The notes under the pieces were generated by a model. It was not told the origin of the DNA. It did not search any database and saw only the letters and a program-made list of their open reading frames with translations. The translations under genes were made by a program, and so were the position numbers. 64,000 bases of DNA, from positions 62,001 to 126,000 of the forward strand of contig NZ_JACCHP010000016.1 in assembly GCF_016031625.1 (NCBI RefSeq). Direction: 5' to 3'. Below, one piece after another: positions 25,912 through 37,104 of this stretch. Source of the DNA: Bradyrhizobium agreste (GTDB taxonomy: Bacteria > Pseudomonadota > Alphaproteobacteria > Rhizobiales > Xanthobacteraceae). Positions within the stretch are counted from its first letter, which is position 1; the number at the start of each line of letters is the position of its first letter.

Positions 25912-27414
25912 TCATGTGAGGTTGCTGGGACGAGCTACGACGTCAGCAGCATCAAGATAAACGGCCTCGCCGACCTGCACACGACGAAGATACTGCCGGT
26001 ATGTGCCGCTGCTGGTCTCGTATATCTTCTCAACCGTACCAGGCAGGTCCTCTCCATTATGGATAAAGACCTCTGCGAGGGGGCGACCGGTCATCGTTGC
26101 CGACCGCGAGAGGCCCAGAAGACTGAGCACTGTCGGCGCAAAATCGCAAATGCTCGAGGGGATTTGCGAGGCGAAGCCGCCTTTGATCAGCGGTCCCGCC
26201 AAAATGCCGACCGACGACATCTCCTTGGCATGCAGCCCGCCGTGCACTCCGAAGCCGACAGGCCCATCCGCACTCCAAGTGCGGCCGTTAAGGCCAAATG
26301 GATCGAGTCTATCATCCGACCGGAACGAGAACAGGATGTCCGCCGATCGGGCATGGTCGGCGAACACCAAATGGCGGGCAAAGCTGCCCGGTGCAATGCC
26401 ATCGACCGTGCCGCCCGCGGTGAACACCGGCCCACACCAGGGCCTTTCGATCATCGCCCCGACCGCGCGGCGGATAACGTTTTCCGATGGCACGGCGAGG
26501 TAAATTGCTCCGACCTGCCCAGGTATGACGATGGCATCGATCCCGGCTGCCGGTGTCGGGCCGCAGCGCAGCCCCGCAGCCTCCAGCGTCTCGATTAGAT
26601 CGGCCTGCGCATGGACCGTCACGTGTCCATGATCGGAGGCGGCGATCAGGTGCACGCCTTGGGACAAGCCCTCAGCCTCCCACCAATCGAGCACGCGGCC
26701 GAACTGCCGATCGACAAAGCTGATTGCTTCAAGCGTCTTTGGCGCGCCAGTCCCACAATCGTGCGAGGAGATATCGGGCTCACTGAAGGAGAGGATTGCA
26801 ACGTCGGGCCGAAGCCGAGGCCAGATGACGTCGAGAAATGCTGAGGTCAGAAAGGCTTGAGAGGCAAGATCTGGGGTGCCCGTGGGCGGGGGCGCCGGCG
26901 TCGGCCCCAGCAGAGTCTCCACTTCTCTGAGCATCTCGGCCGAAGTCGCGATGCAAGGGAAGTGACCGGAGAGCGTCACTTGGCCGAACTTTCGAGCCTT
27001 ATGGTTCAGCAGGCGCGTTGCCCCCGCCGAGTTGGAAGCCAGGACCGCGAAGGTCCTGCCGTTCGCCGCTAAAATCTCGCCAAGTGACGGCACACCTAGT
27101 AGATGGCCGCCGCTCGCGGCATCAAGATCCTCGATCATGCGCGCGTCACTCGTGTCGATGAAGCGCGGAATCGGCGACTGCTGGTCGAGATATGAGTTTC
27201 CAACGATGCCGTGGCGATCCGGCGTCGCGCCAGTGACGAGGCTCGTGAGCGCGATTCGTGTTTCGCTGGGATAGACGGTGCGCTGCCGGGCCAGCACCGC
27301 ACCGCGGCGCTGAAGCCTGACCAGATTCGGCGTTAGTGATGGCTTGACGAGATCGGGTCGAAGCCCATCGAACAGCACGATGAGAACCCGATTCCGGTGC
27401 GGTCGTTCGAACAT
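25912..27414 (-). CDS. Alkaline-phosphatase-superfamily phosphodiesterase/phosphonate hydrolase-like
   Basis: 500 residues from ATG 27414; the frame extends another 110 residues upstream, but that part has no family character. It starts directly with the metal motif LIVLFDGLRPD, then the nucleophile region YPSETRIALTSLVTGATPDRH, the SEPDISSHDCG pair, ASDHGHVTV, and a late His in GFGVHGGLHAKEM. This is the type I phosphodiesterase/nucleotide pyrophosphatase branch, which also contains phosphonoacetate hydrolase PhnA. In a window with phosphonate genes it could act on phosphonates or on phosphodiester head groups (inference). No signal peptide is evident from the chosen start; an upstream ATG at 27489 would add a hydrophilic, Arg-rich N-terminus. 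It is not closely linked to a partner gene; the MATE gene lies 1 kb upstream on the same strand. Confidence 0.8.
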   Translation of the reverse strand: MFERPHRNRVLIVLFDGLRPDLVKPSLTPNLVRLQRRGAVLARQRTVYPSETRIALTSLVTGATPDRHGIVGNSYLDQQSPIPRFIDTSDARMIEDLDAASGGHLLGVPSLGEILAANGRTFAVLASNSAGATRLLNHKARKFGQVTLSGHFPCIATSAEMLREVETLLGPTPAPPPTGTPDLASQAFLTSAFLDVIWPRLRPDVAILSFSEPDISSHDCGTGAPKTLEAISFVDRQFGRVLDWWEAEGLSQGVHLIAASDHGHVTVHAQADLIETLEAAGLRCGPTPAAGIDAIVIPGQVGAIYLAVPSENVIRRAVGAMIERPWCGPVFTAGGTVDGIAPGSFARHLVFADHARSADILFSFRSDDRLDPFGLNGRTWSADGPVGFGVHGGLHAKEMSSVGILAGPLIKGGFASQIPSSICDFAPTVLSLLGLSRSATMTGRPLAEVFIHNGEDLPGTVEKIYETSSGTYRQYLRRVQVGEAVYLDAADVVARPSNLT

Positions 27415-28184
27415 GATCGTAAAGCTTTCGTTTAGCTGGGAGGTAGCGGATCGGGAGCGCCCAGGACTTGGCTGACGCGCCAGCGCCATCGACTTGGAAC
27501 CGACAATGATTGCTAGCGCTGGCGCAATGCGGGCACGGAGCTCCCGGCTATGCTGACCAACGCCCGGCCAGCGTGTCGACGGGTCCCGAGCCGGGATTAG
27601 CCGCTCGCGAGCGCCAGCAGCTCTCCTCAGCCGTAGTCTGGGCCGAGTTGGATTGGACTCCAGCTGCAGTGTCAGCAGTTTGGTCTGAACATGGTCGCCT
27701 GATGCACGTCTCCGGGCGCAGCGCAAACCCTCGTAATTCATCACAGGCCCCGAGGGCCGCCGAGCCCCGGCGGGACGTTAGGCAGGACATCGAACAAGCC
27801 GAGGGTAGCCTTGGCCTCGCAAGCAACATTGGCAAATGCCGCGCCCAACCGAACCTGCTCGCTGCCGTAGCCGATCCTGATCTGGTCGCCATCGCAATTG
27901 AGCCAGGAATCGTCGCTGATGTGGGCCGTTTCGCGTGGCGGCTTGATTCCAGCGATGCATCTCGTGTGCTTGGGAGGAATTCCGCAGCTGTGAAGCTTGC
28001 AGACACAGGTCGGCGTGTTGAAAATTGATATGCCTGATATGCCTGATTAACGGTGATCGCATCGACGCCTGGTGGGCGCCGCTGGGCCGCACGATTTGCG
28101 GGCTTTGCTCTCGAAGGGAGGGACCCGTTGAGCCATTCTGCCAATAGTGACAAGTTTGAAAGCCTGCAAGTCGTCAAAGGACAC
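27415..28184. other. No supported gene
   Basis: About 770 bases upstream of the phosphodiesterase. Overlapping open frames exist on both strands because of composition; none has a recognisable domain. Confidence 0.4.
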
Positions 28185-28238
28185 TTGAGGGTTTCTACTC
28201 GCCCTCAAACGAGCTAACCACTTTGGTTATCGTTTTTT
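28185..28238 (+). terminator. Tandem hairpins ending in a T-run
   Basis: The first hairpin has a perfect 7-bp stem (TTGAGGG at 28185, CCCTCAA at 28202). The second pairs TAACCA (28215) with TGGTTA (28224), flanked by ACG/CGT, and runs into TTTTTT. It looks like a rho-independent terminator for plus-strand transcription, although no plausible plus-strand gene ends just before it. Confidence 0.6.
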
Positions 28239-28413
28239 GAAATGAAATGATCTAATAACACGATGCTAGTTGCGATCTCTTCTTACGTATCTTGCAGTCG
28301 CGCCATGAAGCGCAACGTTTAATTTTCAGCCGGTCTTGCGTTCGACCCCTCGCATCGGCACTGGCAAGCATGCTGGCGTATGGTCGCCGTTTGGCATCAG
28401 TGATGCGCGCGCA
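28239..28413. other. AT-rich spacer
   Basis: Short AT-rich stretch downstream of the MATE gene; no gene seen. Confidence 0.4.
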
Positions 28414-29829
28414 TCAGTGAGCGCGGCTTGTCAAGTGGCGGAACCGCAAGACGAGGAGCGCCGCATAGATGGTCGTTCCTATCGATAAGCCAATCCATAT
28501 GCCAATGACGCCCAGACCGAACTTCAGACCGAGGCAATAGCTGAGGGAAAAGCCGATCAGCCACCAAGCGATGGCCGCAAACAGAAGCGGCACCCGCGTG
28601 TCCTTCAGTCCGCGCAGGCCGCCTGCCGCAATGCACTGGGCGGCGTCAGTGATAGAGAGGGTTGCGCCGACGATGAGGAGCTTTGCAGCAAGACCGATCG
28701 TCTCGGAATCGCGGGCCGATCGGCCCAGGAACAGCTCGACGATCTCAAAACGCCCGCCGATCAGCGCGAGGGTTAGCATTGCAGCTATGACAATACCGAT
28801 CAGCATCGCGGCCAGATTTGCCCGTTTGACGCCTGCACTGTCGTGGCGGCCGGCTGCATGGCCAACGCGCACGGCTGCGGCTGTGCCAACGCCGAGATAA
28901 ATCATGAACAGGATCGCGGCGATCTGAACAACGATCTGATGAGCGACCAGTGCACTGGTGCTGATCAAGCCCGCCAGCAGCGACGTGGCCCAAAATAGTC
29001 CCGACTCGATCAATGACGCGATGGAGATCGGCGTTCCAATTGCGATGAGCTGCCGCATTGCGCGCCAATCGAAACGCCAGAGTTGCGCAAGCACATAGTA
29101 GTCACGGAACGGCTGGCGCAGTGCAGCGAACCACAAACCGGCCAAAAACATGCCGCAGTTCACCAGCGTGGTCGCAAGCCCTGCCCCGAACAGCTCCAGC
29201 CGGGGCAGCCCAAGCTTTCCATAGGTCAGCATATAGACCAGCAAGGCATTGAGGGGGATGGCTGATAGCGTAATCCAGAAGACAGGCTGTGGCCGATGGA
29301 CCGCCCCCATGAAACTGCGGATAGCCAAAAACGCCAGTGCCGGAGCCGCGCTGAAGCCTAATCCGAAGAGGTATTGCTGGGCGAGCCGCGCCACATCTGG
29401 AGCCTGACCTAACGCAAGCAGTATTTGCTCTGCTCGCAGCGCCACCGCAATGATCGGGAACGACAGGACCAGGGCCGTCCATAAGCCCATGCGCAGCGTA
29501 CGCCGTACCGCGGCAAGATTATTCGCCCCAAACGCCTGCGCTGCCAAAGGCGCGATGGCACTTAATAGGCCCACGCCGAAGGTGAGGCTGATGACATAAA
29601 ACCGGCCTGCCAACGCTGCCGCGGCGAGCGCCTCAGTGCTGATGCGCCCGACGAAGGCAAGATCGGTCGTCATCATTGCGATCTGCCCAACCTGCGTCAG
29701 CACCATTGGCCACGCGAGTTTCGCGGTTTCGCTGAGCTCGACAGCGAAACGATGGAGGGCCGTCCGTGCATTCACTTCCGATCGCGAGATTAATAACGGC
29801 CTTGTCTTGGTTATCTTGTCCATAATCAT
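28414..29829 (-). CDS. MATE-family multidrug/metabolite exporter
   Basis: 471 residues, normal NorM length, with about twelve predicted membrane helices in two six-helix halves. Typical segments are AWPMVLTQVGQIAMMTTDLAF near the start, LSAIAPLAAQAFGANN, and in the second half GTAAAVRVGHAAGR. MATE proteins sit in the inner membrane and export cations or small organic molecules in exchange for Na+ or H+. The initiating ATG could be either of the first two Met codons. It has no close partner; the cargo cannot be predicted, though export of a locally made metabolite is possible. No frameshift or truncation seen. Confidence 0.88.
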   Translation of the reverse strand: MIMDKITKTRPLLISRSEVNARTALHRFAVELSETAKLAWPMVLTQVGQIAMMTTDLAFVGRISTEALAAAALAGRFYVISLTFGVGLLSAIAPLAAQAFGANNLAAVRRTLRMGLWTALVLSFPIIAVALRAEQILLALGQAPDVARLAQQYLFGLGFSAAPALAFLAIRSFMGAVHRPQPVFWITLSAIPLNALLVYMLTYGKLGLPRLELFGAGLATTLVNCGMFLAGLWFAALRQPFRDYYVLAQLWRFDWRAMRQLIAIGTPISIASLIESGLFWATSLLAGLISTSALVAHQIVVQIAAILFMIYLGVGTAAAVRVGHAAGRHDSAGVKRANLAAMLIGIVIAAMLTLALIGGRFEIVELFLGRSARDSETIGLAAKLLIVGATLSITDAAQCIAAGGLRGLKDTRVPLLFAAIAWWLIGFSLSYCLGLKFGLGVIGIWIGLSIGTTIYAALLVLRFRHLTSRAH

Positions 29830-31011
29830 GCCGCCGTTTGCGTCGGCGAACGACGTGCCGCCTCATTCACGGGTCGCTTCCTGACCGGAATTCGCGGTCA
29901 GCCCGCATGCAGGCTCACAGGCAGCCTTGTGCGGCCGCACGTTTGGACGCGAAAACGGATCACGGTTTGGACGCTGGGTTTCGACCATCGCGGCCTCGAT
30001 TTTCGCATGCGATAAGCGCCAAGGAGAGGCTGCAGATGCCGCCGCGGACTTGGCCAATCGCCGCAATCGCGCAACGGTGACGGCGTGCATCGGGCTCGAG
30101 CGAGGTCGATCAGAGGTAAAGTCATAGGCGAGCCACTGCGTTGATGCGAAGATTGGAGTACGCGAGCTCGGCCCGATCCACGCCATGAACTGAGAGCCAT
30201 CATCCCGTAAGCCATACCTGCACTCCTGAGCAATCGATGAGATTCTCCCCTTCAAAGCACATGCCAACTGCGACAGCTTGATTATAGATGCTTGCTCGTC
30301 CAATCGGACTCTCGCGGGATCGGCAGCGTGTCGCAAATAGGACAATCGGCATTGCACGCTCGAGCCGGTGAGGGCGGCGATGCGACAACACGATGAGTGG
30401 CGATTTCATCGGTTATGAAGATGTGGGATTATGAACATCTGGCGGGATGATTCGACTCGAGCTCTGTACACTCTCGCCTGCTCGCGACTGAATCACAAAC
30501 ATCGACATGTAGTCACATATCAAGAGCTGCGCGGCCTCGATCCTAGGCTTGGCACATTGGAGAATGAAGTGCTCTCGGCATTGGGTCACGAGGCAGGAAG
30601 CCATAGACGTCAATGGTGACTTTCCGTCCCGTGGCCTTGCGCGCGTTTGTCCAGTTCGTCCACAGCGGACACATTCCGCTCGGCGGCTGCAGCCCTTTCT
30701 TCCATCTGTTTTGGTGAGGGCATGCGCCAGCTTGCAGGTCTATCGCGCGAGAACATAACAGGGACAGCTAGTCGACTCCCCGAGCGGCAGTTTTGTGGGC
30801 GGCGAGCGGCTCGGCCCAGACAAGCAGTGCGATCCGAGCTGCGAGGGCACATGAACGTGGCGAATCCGAAGGCTGCATATGGACTACAGTGATTTGCCCC
30901 CTTTGTTGGCCTTACCCGGCAAGGTTTCCGTTTGAAAAGCGACGATGTGCGCTAGCCGGTCTCGGGTAGCGCCGGTATTGTTGTGCTTTCATCGAATCTT
31001 TGCGTGCGCAT
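29830..31011. other. Gene-poor stretch
   Basis: About 1.18 kb upstream of the MATE gene. Only short frames without recognisable domains on both strands; I cannot support any as a gene. Confidence 0.4.
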
Positions 31012-31414
31012 GTGAGCTTTCAGCTGTCCATGCTGAAGATACTTGCCGGGCAACCGAGCGGCCGAGCCAGTCTTGAACTCGTCAAACAGCACTTAGCCAT
31101 TTTTACACCAGCGGGCCCGATTGGCAGGAGCGCATGAAGCGCATCGCGAGCCGCAGGCCGAACCTCGATATCTTCAGACAAAAGCTCGTCGACCGGAAGT
31201 GGGATACTGGACCATCACTGAGGAGGGACGGAATTTCCTTGACGCCCTCGAGAAGCTCGATCGATGTGTGACGCAAAGCCAGCCCGCGGCACAGGCCAAG
31301 GAGCCAGCTGGCGCTGAGCGATCGCCATTGCCGGCTGCGCCCCCACGACCAATCGCCCGCAGGAACCGTCCTCGGCGAAAGCGATTGTGGACGCGTGAGG
31401 GGCGCTCAGCGTGA
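31012..31414 (+). pseudogene. Conserved rhizobial hypothetical protein, frameshifted
   Basis: It begins with a GTG: SFQLSMLKILAGQPSGRASL, ELVKQHLAIFTPAGP. A missing G near 31118 shifts the frame, which continues WQERMKRIASRRPNLDIFRQ, KLVDRK. A second shift near 31199 gives GYWTITEEGRNFLDALEKL. The pattern (ILAGQP.GRA.L...K...AI, DW.ERMKR.A...P.LDIF, W.IT..GR.FL) matches a small rhizobial family I recognise but whose function is unknown. The C-terminal frame carries on with a Pro/Arg-rich tail to 31414. Confidence 0.6.
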
Positions 31415-31493
31415 GATGTACCTATCGCGCGGACGTCCTTACGGTCAGGCACCCCTTCGATGAGATCGCGCACGTTCAGTTTGGAGATATGCA

Positions 31494-31700
31494 ATGGCAA
31501 TGGGGACTGTGAAGTGGTTCAACGCGGCCAAGGGTTACGGCTTCATCCAGCCGGAAGACGGAGGAGCTGACGTCTTCGTTCACATCAGCGCGGTCGAGAA
31601 GGCCGGCTACACCAATCTCGCGGAAGGCCTTCGGGTCAGCTATGAGCTGATGGCAGATCGTTCGGGCAAGATGAGCGCCGAAAATCTGCGCATCAGCTGA
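31494..31700 (+). CDS. cspA: CspA-family cold-shock protein
   Basis: 68 residues forming one cold-shock domain. RNP1 is KGYGFIQP and RNP2 is VFVHIS; GTVKWFN starts the first strand. It binds single-stranded RNA and DNA and acts as an RNA chaperone. A TTGGAG ribosome site lies about ten bases before the ATG at 31494; a second ATG at 31500 is possible. A hairpin follows 17 bases after the stop. Rhizobia carry many such paralogs, so the condition under which this one is used cannot be told from sequence. Complete and monocistronic. Confidence 0.93.
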   Translation: MAMGTVKWFNAAKGYGFIQPEDGGADVFVHISAVEKAGYTNLAEGLRVSYELMADRSGKMSAENLRIS

Positions 31701-31716
31701 TCGACTTGCCCTGAGG

Positions 31717-31734
31717 AACCGGCCGGGTTCTTTA
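31717..31734 (+). terminator. Probable terminator of the cold-shock gene
   Basis: GAACC...GGTTC stem with a GC-rich loop, followed by CTTT, 17 bases after the stop codon. The short T-run makes it a modest candidate. Confidence 0.45.
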
Positions 31735-32338
31735 GCGTTCTGAAGTCGCTTCTGGGTTGCGCGGGAAGCTTCGACACGGCTTCAGCACATCCCCCGGTGC
31801 CGCTGCGGGCGTTTCCTGTCCGACGATCAGTCGCTGTCGTCCGTATTGGAGCGCCGTGCAAGCGCCTATCGGGACGCATTCTCAAACAGACATTCCAGCG
31901 AGGGAACGCGACAAATCTCTCGGCTGCTTCAACGCGTTCAAACAAACGCGATGCCGGGCCGCTTGCAGTCGACTCCGCTGGGCCGTGCGCCAGCCCGCGG
32001 TGACAGGAAATGAGCCGATCCACCTCAGTGTCCTCAATTTGTACCTTGAGGATCCTGATCTCGGCTTTCGCACTGGAGAGAGCACAGCAATCGGGCGATC
32101 CCCACTCGAGTCGCGGACCGGGTGGAATTGCCGCTCCAATTAATAAGCCCTTTGAGTTCCGTTCCAGTAGGCCCCCTGGTCCGTTTTCAATCAACATTCA
32201 ATAGTTGCGGCCTGCAATCCATAAACTGGCGCACTCGATCTCCTAAGTGCCTTCGGTTTCTCGCCGTTCAGATTGAGGCCTTTATCTGCGCAAAAGGACC
32301 GGGCGTGCCCCCTCTAACCAAAAGTTGCCATACATGTA
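31735..32338. other. No supported gene
   Basis: About 600 bases between the cold-shock gene and the porin's distal hairpin; overlapping frames on both strands lack recognisable domains. Confidence 0.4.
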
Positions 32339-32373
32339 GGAGGCCCTCGGCGGGCATGCCGAAGGCCTCCTTG
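32339..32373 (-). terminator. Long hairpin distal to the porin gene
   Basis: AGGAGGCC pairs with GGCCTCCT, extended by CTCGGC/GCCGA, enclosing a short loop. It lies about 60 bases after the porin stop. No strong T-run follows on either strand, so it may stabilise the mRNA end or terminate both directions weakly. Confidence 0.55.
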
Positions 32374-32435
32374 GAGGTTAACGTGGATCCATAGAGCCCT
32401 TTCTTTTCTCCTTATCGCTGGTGTTTGGCAGAGAC

Positions 32436-34004
32436 TCACCAGTTGCGCTGAGCTCGGAGCAGCAGTGTCAGCGTGCTCTGATCCTTCAACTCGTAGGTCG
32501 CAGCTGGTTTGGCGACAGCCGAAAGCAGCGGTAATGTTACCGTGCTTCCGCTCGCGTATTTTTGGTCGAGCATGGTGTAGGCGAGGTCGGCCGTAAAGGT
32601 CAGATTCCTGATCGGGGTCCAGCGCGTGACGAGGCCAACAACCCCGTAATTGAAGTCGGGATTACAGCCAGCCATGCCGCTCGAAAGCGCAAGCCCCGCA
32701 ACGAACGCACCGCAGATATAGCCCTTGGCAGTGCTTCCATGCCGAACAGCGGCCCACGCGCCATAAACGGCCGTATTCCACTGTGGATCCCAATTATGGG
32801 TGTAGCCACCACGAAAGCCGTAGGTCGTGGTCAACTCCTGACTCGCGCCCGCAACGAACACGGAATCGGACAGACCGGCCAGGCCGACGCTCTGGTAGCC
32901 GCTAGCCAGGCCCGTACCGCCGTACATCGCGTAGGTGGTCGCCATGAGGTCATTGAAGTTGTAGCGGGTCGCACCATTCGTATAGGCGGCCGACAGGTTG
33001 ATAGTGTCACCTATCCCTGTCGGGATGTTTTTGAGTGATAAGGCCAACTGAGCAGCCCAGCCCCATTTGTCGCTTGGATGGCCGGTGGTTTCGTCAACGC
33101 CGTAATAGGCCGCATGGTTATTATGCGCAGCAAGTGACGCCTGAAAGAGGCCCCAGGCCTGATCGATGCGGGCCATCGCGATAAGGTCAGGCGAGCGCGA
33201 AGCGCCGATGTCGTTGGTGCCGTACGCCCCCGTCGCGAGGCCGGCAGCCGTGGCGCCGCTCACGTTCCAGATATTGGTTGTACCATAAACGACTTGATCC
33301 TGGGCCGAGAGCGACGCTGTGATGCCTTGGCCGAAGTCGGCAGTATAGGTCAATTGGTTCACGCCAGTGACCCAGCCGCCGCCACCGGGAAGATCGTCAT
33401 ATTCGCTCGCCGGATAGTTGGTCCAAGGCGCGGAGAACTGCGAGACCGCCTTTCCCACAGTAAAGCCGGCGAACTGGATAAATGCGGAGTAGACGCCGAG
33501 CGATCCCTGTGCGATCGCTCCACTGCCCTGCCCTCCGGACACAGCAGCGTTATACATGGTTGCGCCTCCACCGTCGCCTGTACCGGCACCGATATAGCCA
33601 CCCGAGGTCCAGCTGAACACGCCTTGAAAGAAGGTGCGAACCGCACCGTACTCGGTCGCAGTGCGCGTGTCGATACTCAAGCCCTCCCGCGACCGCCAGG
33701 TGTAGGAATTGCTCAGGCGATTTCGAGCTCCCGCAACACCATTCGCTGCGGGGTCAAAATCGCTGTTGCTGTTCAACACTAAGTCAGCGCGTAGGTAACC
33801 ACCCAGCTTGATGCACGTGTCCGTGCCGGGAATGTAGTAGAAGCCGGCGCCATATAGCGCGCAAACCCTCACGTACTCGATCGCTTTGGACTTGGCAGGA
33901 AGATCGGCTGCTTGTGCCGCTTCCAACGCGAATAAGCTTGCCGCGGACGCCAGTACGAGCCGTTTGATCGTTTGATGTGGAGAGCTCAAATTTGAGAATG
34001 TCAT
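32436..34004 (-). CDS. Outer-membrane porin (Porin_2 family)
   Basis: 522 residues. The start (TIKRLVLASAASLFALEAAQA, then ADLPAKS) is a signal peptide with cleavage after AQA. The mature protein opens EYVRVCALYGAGFYYIPGTD followed by TCIKLGGYLRADL, the hallmark of alphaproteobacterial trimeric porins, and continues with beta-strand-rich sequence rich in Gly, Asn, Tyr and Trp. It ends in LLLRAQRNW, with the C-terminal aromatic residue typical of outer-membrane barrels. It provides passive diffusion of small solutes through the outer membrane. Rhizobia carry several paralogs, some induced in symbiosis. Complete, followed by a long hairpin. Confidence 0.93.
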   Translation of the reverse strand: MTFSNLSSPHQTIKRLVLASAASLFALEAAQAADLPAKSKAIEYVRVCALYGAGFYYIPGTDTCIKLGGYLRADLVLNSNSDFDPAANGVAGARNRLSNSYTWRSREGLSIDTRTATEYGAVRTFFQGVFSWTSGGYIGAGTGDGGGATMYNAAVSGGQGSGAIAQGSLGVYSAFIQFAGFTVGKAVSQFSAPWTNYPASEYDDLPGGGGWVTGVNQLTYTADFGQGITASLSAQDQVVYGTTNIWNVSGATAAGLATGAYGTNDIGASRSPDLIAMARIDQAWGLFQASLAAHNNHAAYYGVDETTGHPSDKWGWAAQLALSLKNIPTGIGDTINLSAAYTNGATRYNFNDLMATTYAMYGGTGLASGYQSVGLAGLSDSVFVAGASQELTTTYGFRGGYTHNWDPQWNTAVYGAWAAVRHGSTAKGYICGAFVAGLALSSGMAGCNPDFNYGVVGLVTRWTPIRNLTFTADLAYTMLDQKYASGSTVTLPLLSAVAKPAATYELKDQSTLTLLLRAQRNW

Positions 34005-35289
<1,285 letters not shown>

Positions 35290-36168
35290 TCACGATAATG
35301 TCTTGTCGATCCGGTCGCGCAGCCAATCGCCGACGAGCGAAATTGACAAAGTCGTGAGCGAGATGACCAGCGAAGGGAGCACAAGGATCCAGGGAGCACG
35401 GGTCAGATAGTCACGTCCGTAGCCGACCATATTGCCAAGCGACGTAAGCGGCGGCTGCACTCCAAGTCCAAGAAAGCTAAGACCGCTCTCGAGCAGAATG
35501 ATGTCCGGAAACGCGAGCGTCATGGTGACGATCAAGGTCGACGCGATGTTCGGCATGATGTGGCGCAGGTAGACGCGCCATGGCCTTGCGCCAAGCTGGC
35601 GTACGGCGATCACGTAGGCATGCTCGTTGGCACTCATCGCAAGCGCGCGGGTGACGCGGGCGTAGCGTTCCCATCCGTGCAGACCAATGAGCCCCACGAA
35701 GAGGAGCAGAGAGTTGCCGAAGAAGGCAAGCACTGCGAGTGCCAAAACGAGAAACGGCATGCTGGCCTGGAAATCAATACAACCGAGGATGATCTGCTCT
35801 ACCCAGCCGCGGAAGTGAGCGGCCAGAATGCCAAGCGTGATGCCAAGGACAGCGCCGATCAACGTTGCCCCGAAGGCGATAAGTAGGCTAATGCGGATCG
35901 ATATAGCCAGGCGCGACAGCACGTCCCGGCCGAGCTCATCCGAACCGAAGGGATGCGCGATGGTTCCTCCGAGGCCAAGAGGTGCAGCAAGGCGATGATG
36001 AAGGTCGAGGGCGGCATAGTCATAAGGGGCGAGGCGATCAGCAAAGATTGCGACAAGAAGCATGAGGCCTAGCCAGGCAACCGCTATCCCGATTGCGCGG
36101 TCGCGCCACCACCATAGCCTGTGCGTCCTCGAAGACGGCAGAACTTTTTCTGCGGAAATGCTCGACAC
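35290..36168 (-). CDS. Oligopeptide-type ABC importer permease (DppC-like)
   Basis: 292 residues with the DppC plan: an N-terminal hydrophobic segment (AIGIAVAWLGLMLLVAIFADR), the OppC-type linker (PFGSDELGRDVLSRL), and the binding-protein-dependent transport domain. The cytoplasmic coupling loop (EHAYVIAVRQLGARPWRVYL RHIMPN, interrupted here only for spacing) contacts the ATPases. About six membrane helices. It forms the inner-membrane channel with the DppB-like partner, whose stop codon lies immediately upstream (36169). It is the last gene of a five-gene importer. Substrates of the family include di- and oligopeptides, nickel and opines; sequence alone does not decide. Confidence 0.92.
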   Translation of the reverse strand: MSSISAEKVLPSSRTHRLWWWRDRAIGIAVAWLGLMLLVAIFADRLAPYDYAALDLHHRLAAPLGLGGTIAHPFGSDELGRDVLSRLAISIRISLLIAFGATLIGAVLGITLGILAAHFRGWVEQIILGCIDFQASMPFLVLALAVLAFFGNSLLLFVGLIGLHGWERYARVTRALAMSANEHAYVIAVRQLGARPWRVYLRHIMPNIASTLIVTMTLAFPDIILLESGLSFLGLGVQPPLTSLGNMVGYGRDYLTRAPWILVLPSLVISLTTLSISLVGDWLRDRIDKTLS

Positions 36169-37104
36169 TTATCGCCTCCCAGAGCGCAAGTCGCGCAAAC
36201 GTGGATCGAGCATGCCATAGAGCAGATCGATCGTGACATTGGTGGTAATCATGGCGGCGGCTACGACGAGCATGATGCACTGGATGACAGCCAAATCACG
36301 ACTCACAACTGAGACGACCAGGAGGCTGCCAATGCCTGGCCACGAAAAAACGCTTTCGACGAGCACCGTTCCCGCGATGAGATTGCCAACCATGAAGCCG
36401 ACAATTGTCAGCACCGCTATGGCCGCGTTCGGCAGAGCATGGCCGGTCACGACGCGAGGCCAAGGCACACCCTTGGCGCTGGCCGCACGAATATAGGGCT
36501 GCCCAAGCACCTCGAGCATGGCGCTGCGGCTGAAACGCGCCAAAACGGCCGCGCCGCCCAGACCGAGCGTGATGACAGGCAGCACCAAATGCTGCCAACC
36601 GCCCGCGCCGCCTGAGGGGAACCAGGGAAGCTCGACTGCGAAAGCCAGTACGAACACGAGGCCAAGCACGAAAGATGGCACGGTGAAGCCTACCACCGCG
36701 ACCATCATCACCAATCGATCCGCGATGCTATCTCGTTTTAGAGCCGCGTAGATGCCGGCCGGAATGCCGATCAACAGATTGAGGATCAGCGCCGGCGCAG
36801 TCAGCATCAGCGTGACAGGAATGCGCTCGGCGACGACGGCGATCGCGGAACGCCCATCACGCATCGATTGGCCGAGATCTCCATGAACGACCGCAAAGAG
36901 GTATCTGGCGTATTGCACCCAGAGTGGCGCATCGAGCCCCCAGGCCTTTCGGAAGGCCTCGACCGCTTCCGCCGGGGTTTCCGGCGAAAGCAACGCGCGG
37001 GCCGGATCGCCAGAGACGCGCAGGACCACGAATGCGAATGTGACCACAACTGCGATGGTCAGCAACGCGCGCGCCAAGCGGACAGCTATGAAGCGAACCA
37101 TCAT
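36169..37104 (-). CDS. Oligopeptide-type ABC importer permease (DppB-like)
   Basis: 311 residues. The N-terminal helix is RALLTIAVVVTFAFVVLRVSG, followed by DPARALLSPETPAEAVEAFR, the usual DppB loop, and then WVQYARYLFAVVHGDLGQSM, which precedes the transport domain. The coupling-helix region is YIRAASAKGVPWPRVVTGHA. About six membrane helices. It overlaps the upstream ATPase gene by four bases (ATGA at 37101-37104) and abuts the DppC-like gene, so the genes are translationally coupled. It forms half of the membrane channel. Confidence 0.92.
   Translation of the reverse strand: MMVRFIAVRLARALLTIAVVVTFAFVVLRVSGDPARALLSPETPAEAVEAFRKAWGLDAPLWVQYARYLFAVVHGDLGQSMRDGRSAIAVVAERIPVTLMLTAPALILNLLIGIPAGIYAALKRDSIADRLVMMVAVVGFTVPSFVLGLVFVLAFAVELPWFPSGGAGGWQHLVLPVITLGLGGAAVLARFSRSAMLEVLGQPYIRAASAKGVPWPRVVTGHALPNAAIAVLTIVGFMVGNLIAGTVLVESVFSWPGIGSLLVVSVVSRDLAVIQCIMLVVAAAMITTNVTIDLLYGMLDPRLRDLRSGRR

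Noticed and set aside
27510..28028. Plus-strand frame of 172 codons upstream of the terminator-like hairpins
   Set aside because: It begins inside the N-terminal extension region of the opposite phosphodiesterase frame and shows no motif; the terminator is better recorded as unexplained.
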